A program made the translations under genes and the position numbers. DNA of 59,895 bases, taken from positions 1 through 59,895 of the forward strand of contig CAYVKM010000013.1 in NCBI GenBank assembly GCA_964452045.1, given 5' to 3'. Origin of the DNA: CAYVKM01 sp964452045. Its GTDB lineage: Bacteria > Calditrichota > Calditrichia > RBG-13-44-9. Positions 53,258-59,895 of this stretch are shown in pieces. The notes beneath the pieces are model-generated. The model was not told where the DNA came from and did no database searches. It saw nothing but the letters and a program-made list of their open reading frames with translations. Position 1 is the stretch's first letter, and every line of letters starts with the position of its first letter.

Positions 53258-54268
53258 TCAGGAAAGCGTTTTGTAATGTTCCCGGTAATAGCGTTTGAAT
53301 GCTTCCTGTTTTTCCTTAATGTGACGCCACCAGACCTCATTATCCTTATACCACTTTACGGTTTCCTGCAGAGCCTGGTCAAAATTATGCCGGGGTTTCC
53401 ACCCGAGTTTGCTCACTTCATCGATATTCACCGAGTAGCGCCGGTCATGTCCCAACCGGTCTTCAACCGGTTTGATCAGTGATTTCGGTTTCCCTAACAG
53501 CTCAAGAATCGAGTGGGTAATCCGGATATTTTCCATCTCATTGCCACCCCCGATGTTATACACCTCCCCATCTCTTCCCTGATGCAGGACAACATCCAGC
53601 GCTTCACAGTTATCCAGAACGTAGAGCCAATCCCGGACATTTTTACCGTCCCCGTACAATGGCAGAGGCAGATTATCAATCGCGTTGGTGATGAACAGGG
53701 GAATCAGCTTTTCCGGATATTGATAAGGCCCATAATTATTGGAACTGCGCGTAATGATTGTGGGCAGGCCATAGGTTTTATTATATGATCTTACCAGCAA
53801 ATCTCCACTGGCTTTGCTGGCAGAATAGGGACTGTTTGGCTGAAGGGGACTGGTTTCGGAAAAGGAACCATCTTCGATGGAACCATAGACTTCATCGGTA
53901 GAAATTTGGATATAGCGATTTATCTTATGTTTTTTGGCAGCTTCGAGAAGGGTAAAGGTCCCGACGACGTCGGTCTGGATAAACGAACCGGCTTCCAGAA
54001 TCGACCGATCCACATGCGTCTCGGCGGCAAAATTAATGATCACCTCGCACTTTACAGCTAATTTATCTACGATATCCCGATCACAGATATTCCCGTGATG
54101 GAATTCATAATTCGGCTTATTTTCAAGATCCTGTAAATTTTCCCGGTTTCCGGCATAGGTAAGGGCATCCAGAACGACAATTTTATAATCGGAATATTTA
54201 TTGACCATGTAGCGAACAAAATTACTGCCGATAAATCCCGCCCCACCGGTGACAAGAATCGATTTCAT
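53258..54268 (-). CDS. rfbB: dTDP-glucose 4,6-dehydratase
   Basis: NAD+-dependent short-chain dehydrogenase, 336 residues, that makes dTDP-4-keto-6-deoxyglucose for rhamnose and related envelope sugars. TGGAGFIGSNFVRY is the nucleotide-binding motif, AETHVDRSI the substrate loop, ISTDEVYGSI the Thr/Asp/Glu active-site segment, SPYSASKASGD the Tyr-x3-Lys pair, and NNYGPYQYPEKLIP the family signature. AAAGGATT precedes the ATG. Other rhamnose genes (rfbA, C, D) are not nearby. Confidence 0.97.
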   Translation of the reverse strand: MKSILVTGGAGFIGSNFVRYMVNKYSDYKIVVLDALTYAGNRENLQDLENKPNYEFHHGNICDRDIVDKLAVKCEVIINFAAETHVDRSILEAGSFIQTDVVGTFTLLEAAKKHKINRYIQISTDEVYGSIEDGSFSETSPLQPNSPYSASKASGDLLVRSYNKTYGLPTIITRSSNNYGPYQYPEKLIPLFITNAIDNLPLPLYGDGKNVRDWLYVLDNCEALDVVLHQGRDGEVYNIGGGNEMENIRITHSILELLGKPKSLIKPVEDRLGHDRRYSVNIDEVSKLGWKPRHNFDQALQETVKWYKDNEVWWRHIKEKQEAFKRYYREHYKTLS

Positions 54269-54401
54269 TAAAATCCTTTCAGTTGTATACCTGTCAAAAT
54301 TAGAAGGAGTTTACCGGTTTTTCAAGCCTAAAAGCAATTTAAAGATTTGACGGGTTGAATTGAAAAATGGGTGTCAATTTAATTCAGAAAATTTCATGAA
54401 T

Positions 54402-54519
54402 TGTCATTGCGAGCATAGCGAAGCAATCTCATTTCTGAAGCTTTAATAGAAGATTACTTCGCCGTCGCTCACCTGCAACAAAAATTGGTCACTTTGTGGC
54501 AGGACTCCTCGCAATGACA
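54402..54519. repeat. Long imperfect inverted repeat between divergent genes
   Basis: Outer arms TGTCATTGCGAG (54402-54413) and CTCGCAATGACA (54508-54519) are perfectly complementary. Inner segments GCGAAGCAATCT and AGATTACTTCGCC also pair. The sequence is the widespread GTCATTGCGAG-type dispersed repeat. In the rest of 54269-54687, apart from the TetR operator region, I see no gene. Confidence 0.8.
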
Positions 54520-54634
54520 CTCAAGTAAATAATACACAATTTTTATTCAAGACCAATTAGTTAGAAGTATTTCTTTCATCGAAAGCAATAATTATTTAAA
54601 AAATATTTGGCTTTTTAATTTTTAGAAATCTATA

Positions 54635-54670
54635 TACCTTCCGGTAAGTAGTATACCGCTCGGTCGGGTA
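54635..54670. promoter_or_regulatory. Candidate TetR operator: two TACC...GGTA palindromes
   Basis: TACC-TTCC-GGTA (54635-54646) and TACCGCTCGGTCGGGTA (54654-54670) lie 18-53 bases before the tetR start. TACC/GGTA arms are common for TetR-family operators. This suggests autoregulation of tetR and the RND genes; binding is not shown. Confidence 0.5.
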
Positions 54671-54687
54671 AACTTTGGAGACACTTT

Positions 54688-55299
54688 ATGGAAGCAAAAA
54701 TAAATCTTACCAATGGGGATACCAAAACCCGGATTTTCAAGACTGCCGCAGAATTGTTTGCTACCCAGGGTTACGATAGAGTATCCATTCGCCAGATTTG
54801 TGAGAAGGTCGGGGTGGGCAAACCAACGCTCTATTATTATTTCAAGGATAAAGAGTCCCTGCTGAACGAGTTGATTGATTATACGCTTCATATTTCAAGA
54901 GAACTGATGAGCAAACATTCCGAAAATGCCACAGACTTTTATGACCGGCTTTTTGGCATGGTTAAGGCGCATCAGGAATTTGTCCTCAACTATCCCTATT
55001 TTATGAGGCTTTTCCGCATGAACGATTTTATGTTCCTACCCATAAAAATCCGAGAACAAATGATAAACTATGGCAACGGGATGTTCATACGGCTGCTTGA
55101 ATTTTTAGAGGAGGGACAACAACAAGAGTATCTCAATAAGGAGATAGATTTGACCCTGATGGCCAATACCATGATCGGAACCCTGAACCAGCTTTTGCAC
55201 CGTTATCTGTTTCTAAATGATAAAACGGTTATGACCGATACAAACCTGGAAAATCTGTTCGCTTTTTGGAGATCAACCATATTAAAACAGGAGCATTAA
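54688..55299 (+). CDS. TetR/AcrR-family transcriptional regulator
   Basis: A 203-residue dimeric repressor. The N-terminal helix-turn-helix is KTAAELFATQGYDRVSIRQI then CEKVGVGKPTLYYYFKDKESLL, the standard TetR form. The C-terminal ligand domain is helical and not assignable to a ligand. It is the first gene of a three-gene efflux operon, with the membrane-fusion gene 10 bases later. Two palindromes upstream fit autoregulation. Confidence 0.95.
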   Translation: MEAKINLTNGDTKTRIFKTAAELFATQGYDRVSIRQICEKVGVGKPTLYYYFKDKESLLNELIDYTLHISRELMSKHSENATDFYDRLFGMVKAHQEFVLNYPYFMRLFRMNDFMFLPIKIREQMINYGNGMFIRLLEFLEEGQQQEYLNKEIDLTLMANTMIGTLNQLLHRYLFLNDKTVMTDTNLENLFAFWRSTILKQEH

Positions 55300-55309
55300 G
55301 GAGAAGAAG

Positions 55310-56425
55310 ATGCCGAAAAAACTCATCTCAATTTTAATTTGGGGATTTTTAGTGATCATTGCCTGCCAAAAATCTCAACAGAATACAACCGAGCGGGTCG
55401 TGCCGGTACAAGTGTTAAAATTGTCTCCGGATTCCATTTCATCCTTTCTGGAAATAACCGGGAATTTGCGGGCCGGGAACGATGCTTACGTATTCAGTAC
55501 GATAACAGAAAAACTAGTGCGGATTGTCAGAAATGTTGGTGCCAAAGTCAAGAAGGATGAGATTATTGCTGAACTTGACAATAAAATCTGGAAGGAAGGA
55601 TTGAATCAGGCACGGGCAGCATTGGAATCCATGCAGGCCCGCCAGGAGCAAATCGAACAGGATTACGACCGATACGAAAGATTGTATAAACAGAATGCGG
55701 TCAGTCAGCAGCAGTGGGAAAAAATCCAATCTTCGCTGCAGGAAGCAAATGCCAATATCGCTCAGCTGGAAGCCCAATATGCCCAGGCCAAACAGAAGTA
55801 TGATGATACTTACATTAAGGCGCCGTTCGATGGCGTTGTGGGAAGCCTGCTCTACGATGTTGGAGAAACAGTCCCGATGGGTCAACCGGTGGCCAAAATC
55901 ATAAATACCAACCTGATGAAGGCAAAACTGAACATCCCGGATATTCATATGAATAAAATCCAACCGGAGCAGGCGGTATATGCGGATTTCCCCGCTTCAC
56001 CGGATAAGCATTTCAAAGGGATAATAAACAGGATAGATCCAGCCATCGATCCGGTGAGCCGGACAATTGAAGTTGAAGTCATCTTCGAGAACCAGAACAA
56101 CGATCTTAAATCCGGCATGTACGGTCTTTTTCATATTGAAATCGGAAAAAGTAAAAATACGATTGTCATACCCGATAATGCGTTGATCAATCGGACGGAA
56201 GTAAAAGTGAACAACGAAACCGGCGCAACCTATACCGAAATTCGCCATTACGTTTTCGTTGCCAAAAACGATTCGGCTAAAATGGTTGAGGTAAAAACCG
56301 GTCTGGCCTCGGGAGATAAGATTGAGATTAGCAAGGGACTGCAATTCGGTGAAGATGTCATCATCGTTGGCCAAAAAATTGTAAAAGACGGTCAGAAAGT
56401 GAATATCATTACTGACCGCCAGTAA
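55310..56425 (+). CDS. RND efflux periplasmic adaptor (membrane fusion protein), lipoprotein
   Basis: A 371-residue adaptor that links the inner-membrane pump to an outer-membrane channel. The signal ends in LVIIAC, with lipidation on the Cys. It has the first lipoyl half (VRNVGAKVKKDEIIAEL), a long coiled-coil hairpin (residues ~90-165, with RYERLYKQNAVSQQQWEKI), the second lipoyl half IKAPFDGVVGSLLYDVG, a beta-barrel domain with PAIDPVSRTIEVEV, and a membrane-proximal domain. AAGGAGAAG precedes the ATG. No TolC-like gene follows in the window, so the channel is encoded elsewhere. Confidence 0.94.
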   Translation: MPKKLISILIWGFLVIIACQKSQQNTTERVVPVQVLKLSPDSISSFLEITGNLRAGNDAYVFSTITEKLVRIVRNVGAKVKKDEIIAELDNKIWKEGLNQARAALESMQARQEQIEQDYDRYERLYKQNAVSQQQWEKIQSSLQEANANIAQLEAQYAQAKQKYDDTYIKAPFDGVVGSLLYDVGETVPMGQPVAKIINTNLMKAKLNIPDIHMNKIQPEQAVYADFPASPDKHFKGIINRIDPAIDPVSRTIEVEVIFENQNNDLKSGMYGLFHIEIGKSKNTIVIPDNALINRTEVKVNNETGATYTEIRHYVFVAKNDSAKMVEVKTGLASGDKIEISKGLQFGEDVIIVGQKIVKDGQKVNIITDRQ

Positions 56426-56467
56426 AATTATCAGATACAAAACGTTTTAATAGCAGAAGAGGTTGGA

Positions 56468-59400
56468 ATGAAAATTGTTGATTTATCGATAAAGAAGCGT
56501 GTAACCCTATCCATGATCTATTTGATCATCATCGGTTTTGCCATATTCTCATTTTCGCAATTAAAAATTGATCTCTTCCCTGATCTTGATTTCCCGGTGG
56601 TGGGAATCATTACCCAGTATAAGGGAGTTGGACCAGAGGATGTGGAAAATCTCATTGCCCGGCCGCTGGAAGAAAGCGTATCGGCAACCAAGAATGTCAA
56701 GAAGGTCTCCTCGCAGATTTCCCAGGGTGTATGTATGACCATCCTGGAGTTTGAATGGGGTAGTGATATCGACCAGGCTGAAATCGACGTCCGAAAGCGG
56801 GTGGATCTGGTCAGGGATCTGCTCCCCGAGGATGCTTCCGAGCCGCTGACCTTCGCCTTCAATCCTTCAATGATGCCGGTGATGTTTCTGTTGCTGAACT
56901 CTCCCACCCAGGGTCCGGCCGAACTCCGCCAACTGGGAAAAGACAGGGTCGAGCCCTTGCTGGAAAGGGTGGAAGGTATTGCCAGCGTGGAAACCCAGGG
57001 AGGTTTACAGCGCCAGGTAAATGTAAAACTCAATCCGGTACTGCTGGCCGCTCACAATCTTTCCCCTACTGATGTGGTCAGTGCCATTCAAAGACACGGC
57101 GGCTTGTATCCCGCCGGAAAAATCGAGACTGCCACCACCAACTATAGTCTGCGAATTCTCAGCGAATACAATGACATCGATCAGATCCGGAATGCGGTAA
57201 TTAAGTACGAAAAAAATAATCCCCTCTCCGTAAAAAATGTCGCCAATGTGGAGGATGGTTATGAGGAGCTGATCGGGGATGTCCGGGCCAATTACCACCA
57301 GAGCGTTTATATTCGCCTGTTCAAACAGTCTGACGCCAATACTGTCCAGGCCTGCAAAAATGTTAGTAACGCCTTGCCTGATATTCAGTCCATTCTGCCC
57401 GAGGACACGGAATTAAAGATCGTCTACGATCAGTCACAATTTATTCTGAAATCAATCAGCAATCTCGGCAATACTGCGGTATTAGCTTTTTTCATCGCTT
57501 TTCTGGTGATCTATTTTTTCCTGAGAAATATCCGGGGTAGTATCATAATGGGACTGGCAATCCCTATTTCAGTCATCTCAACTTTTGCCGTCATGATGCT
57601 GGCTAATTTAACTATCAACATTATTTCCATGGCCGGCCTTGCCCTGGCCATCGGTATGCTGGTGGATAATTCCATTGTGGTACTGGAAAATATTTTCCGC
57701 TACCGGGAAATGGGAACACCTCTGGCAGAATCTGCCAGCAAGGGCGCCTCGGAGGTCGGAATGGCCATAACCGCCTCCACCCTTACTACGATCGGGGTGT
57801 TTTTTCCGGTGCTCTTTGTTCCGGGAATAGCCGGCGAATTGTTTGGCGATATGGTTATAACCATTACCTTCAGCTTATTCGCTTCGTTGATCATCGCCCT
57901 GACCCTGGTGCCCATGCTTGGCTCCCGGATTTTGAAGACCGAAAAAGAGCTGAAGAAACACCGCCTGGTGCGATTTAAAAAATGGGTGACTCATTTTCTC
58001 GACCAGCTCACGGAAAATTATAGCAAATGGCTGCACTGGTCGATTCATCACAAGAGAATTGTGTTAATCGCTACTACCCTTGCCTTTATTTTATCATTGC
58101 TGCTCATTCCTTTTCTTGGCGGTGAATTCTTGCCGAAATCGGATGAAGGATTCATCGGATTAACTGTTTTGCGGGAAAAAGGGACGCCACTGGATCAAAC
58201 CAGACTCACCGTTCTGGAATTAGAAAGGATCACCAGAGAAAAAATACCGGAAGCCATTGATGTGTTTTCGGTGTTTGGAACCGGCGAGGGAATTTTCACA
58301 TTTATTGGCGGCTCGGGAAGTGATGCGATCAATTTCAGGATCCGTTTAAAACCGATGGAAGAAAGGACTCGAAGCCAGTTTGAGATCGAAAATGAATTGC
58401 GCAAAGATCTGGATAAAATTCCCGGTATTACCTATCAATTTTTGCAGCCCGGACATTTTTCCGCCGAGCGACCGATCGTGGTCAAAATATTTGGTTACGA
58501 TCTGAACCGATCGCTCAAACTCGCAGCAGACATGAAAACGCGGATGGAAAAAGTACCTGGGCTTGTTGATATCGATGTCAACGTAAAAGAAGAAGGTGAC
58601 GAAATCCGAGTTATTCCGGACCGGCAGCGACTGAACGATTTACGGCTGAGCACCCTGCAGGTAGCCGATATTGTTTCCACAGCTATCCAGGGAAAGGTGG
58701 CTGCCCGGTACCGGGAAGCTGNNNNNNNNNNNNNNNNNNNNNNNNNNNNNNNNNNNNNNNNNNNNNNNNNNNNNNNNNNNNNNNNNNNNNNNNNNNNNNN
58801 NNNNNNNNNNNNNNNNNNNNNGATATTGTTTCCACAGCTATCCAGGGAAAGGTGGCTGCCCGGTACCGGGAAGCTGGCGACGAATATGATGTACTGGTCC
58901 AGCTGGATAAACCTTATCGGAGACAAAAAGATGTCCTGAAAAATCTGATGATCCCGACTTTCAGCGGAAAAATGATCCCGCTCCAACAGGTGGCTTCCAT
59001 TGAACAGACCAATGCCCCAACCACCATTTTCCGGGAGAGTCAGGAGCGATATGTCTCAGTCAGTTGCGACCTGTACGATATTGACCTTTCCAGCGCGGTA
59101 AGTAAAATAGATGGCATTATCAAATCCATGGCCATTCCATCCGACTTTCAGGTAGCGATCGGCGGATCGGCTGAAGACCAGCGAGAATCTTTTTTCTATC
59201 TCACTTTAGCGCTCATTGCCGCGATTCTGTTGGTATATATGATCATGGCTTCCCAGTTTGAATCACTGATTGATCCTTTAATCATTATGTTTACCTTTCC
59301 TTTATCGGTGATCGGTGTTTTTGTCGCCCTTTTTATCACTGGTACAACCTTGAGTGTAATGGCCCTGGTAGGATTGGTGATGCTGGCCGGAATTGTAGTG

Positions 59401-59712
59401 AACAACGGAATTGTATTGGTGGACTATATCAATCAATTGCGACGACAGGGGATCCCGCTCTACGAGGCAGTGGAAAAGGGTGGAAGAGTACGACTGCGCC
59501 CGGTTTTGATGACTGCGCTGACTACGATTTTAGGAATGATTCCCCTGGCCTTTGAGCTGGCCTCTGGTTCGGAGAACTGGGCGCCCCTGGCCCGTGCGGT
59601 GATCGGCGGTCTGACCACCAGTACCATTCTAACCCTGTTTATTATACCCATCGTTTATATTATTTTTGAGCGGATGGGGAATAAACTGAAGACAAAACTT
59701 GAACAGTTTTGA
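56468..59712 (+). CDS. RND multidrug-type efflux permease (interrupted by an assembly gap)
   Basis: Inner-membrane proton-driven pump of the HAE1/AcrB class, 1,029 residues once the gap and one 55-base copy are removed (3,090 bases, one frame). Twelve membrane helices in two halves are visible. The proton relay helix reads AIGMLVDNSIVVLEN, with Asp then Asn where AcrB has Asp-Asp. FFLRNIRGSIIMGLAIPISV and SQFESLIDPLIIMFTFPLSV mark the equivalent helices. The periplasmic porter domains are normal. It follows the adaptor by 42 bases and ends the operon. Substrates cannot be read from sequence; the Asn variant is common outside the AcrB clade. Confidence 0.95.
58722..58821. other. Scaffold gap of 100 N with a 55-base flanking duplication
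   Basis: Bases 58667-58721 are identical to 58822-58876. Removing 155 bases restores one 1,029-residue RND frame. It is the same artefact as at 51843-51942. Confidence 0.95.
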
Positions 59713-59759
59713 ACGCTTTAGATATAAAGAATCCCAGTTTCTTTGATAATTAGACTTCC

Positions 59760-59796
59760 AATCCGGGCAGATATTGACAATTTGCCCGGATTTTCG
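59760..59796 (+). terminator. Rho-independent terminator of the RND operon
   Basis: AATCCGGGCA (59760-59769) and TGCCCGGATT (59783-59792) form a ten-pair stem with a 13-base loop, followed by TTCGTATT. It is 48 bases after the RND stop. Confidence 0.85.
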
Positions 59797-59840
59797 TATT
59801 ATTGGAAAAAGATAATAAAAACACCTAATTGGCGATTGAG

Positions 59841-59895
59841 ATGCATAGGATATTTACTTCAATAATTTCAAGGACTAATTGTTTTCCGTGGATGA
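59841..59895 (+). CDS. Possible start of a gene cut by the window edge
   Basis: ATG 59841 opens a frame of 18 codons (MHRIFTSIISRTNCFPWM) that runs off the end. There is no strong SD and too little sequence to identify it. It lies beyond the RND terminator, so it would be a new transcript. Confidence 0.25.
   Translation, partial: MHRIFTSIISRTNCFPWM

Noticed and set aside
58667..59712. Two separate RND genes
   Set aside because: The frame closes to one normal-length pump when the gap and one 55-base copy are removed.
1..59895. tRNA and rRNA genes
   Set aside because: I looked for cloverleaf-like T-arm sequences and rRNA cores in the intergenic regions and saw none; a tRNA scan would be decisive.

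Overview
The window looks like a metagenome-assembled scaffold from the Fibrobacterota-Chlorobiota-Bacteroidota (FCB) side of the bacterial tree (a Calditrichota-, Ignavibacteriota-, Marinimicrobia- or KSB1-like lineage; I cannot separate these by eye). The evidence is a short Bacteroidota-style primary sigma factor, a PorV-like outer-membrane protein, a large secreted protein ending in a type IX secretion (T9SS) sorting domain, and several lipoproteins with FCB-like lipoboxes. Two 100-N gaps are each flanked by an identical 55-base sequence, which points to de Bruijn contigs joined at k=55. Both interrupted genes become intact when one copy and the Ns are removed.

Left part (1-13.3 kb): an hsp20-lon stress pair, dusB, a membrane iron-sulfur oxidoreductase of the ETF:quinone (EtfD/HdrD-like) type, a CpsB-type PHP phosphatase, a two-gene ABC-2 exporter, an aldo/keto reductase, a lipoprotein prolyl oligopeptidase and an ICMT-like methyltransferase. 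From 13.3 to 15.1 kb there is an AT-rich insert with an orphan secreted protein and palindromic repeats. From 15.1 to 22.3 kb come an AlkA-like glycosylase, a transglutaminase-like orphan, leucyl aminopeptidase, and the cluster LytR_C protein-rsfS-argS-PfkB kinase. A minus-strand envelope block (22.3-31.4 kb) holds two DUF5683-like proteins, a metallopeptidase/beta-propeller/beta-barrel fusion, an M6-like protein whose zinc motif is destroyed, and PorV.

Centre (31.8-42.7 kb): pyrimidine-nucleoside phosphorylase, a phosphohexomutase and the primary sigma factor, then a dense field of covarying palindromic repeats, then a bacterial microcompartment (BMC) operon on the minus strand. The BMC genes run, in transcription order: RpiB-DeoC fusion, BMC-T, BMC-H, BMC-P, CoA-acylating aldehyde dehydrogenase, an unrelated AT-rich orphan, BMC-T, BMC-P, BMC-P. 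The likely chemistry is cleavage of deoxyribose-5-phosphate to glyceraldehyde-3-phosphate and acetaldehyde, with acetaldehyde oxidised to acetyl-CoA inside the shell. This matches loci called sugar-phosphate-utilising (SPU). The RpiB half carries changed catalytic residues, and the linker between the two enzyme halves contains an amphipathic helix that could be an internal encapsulation peptide. No phosphotransacylase, alcohol dehydrogenase or acetate kinase is seen here, so the pathway must be completed elsewhere.

Right part: a trehalase-like lipoprotein; a small AT-rich island (transposase remnant, HigBA-type toxin-antitoxin, a decayed gene and a 57-residue ORF); the tig-clpP-clpX operon, in which ClpP has Asn in place of the catalytic Asp; a glutaryl-CoA-dehydrogenase-like flavoprotein overlapping an HD-GYP response regulator; an SPL-family radical SAM protein; dTDP-glucose dehydratase; and a TetR-controlled RND efflux operon ending in a strong terminator. 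I saw no rRNA, tRNA or CRISPR array.
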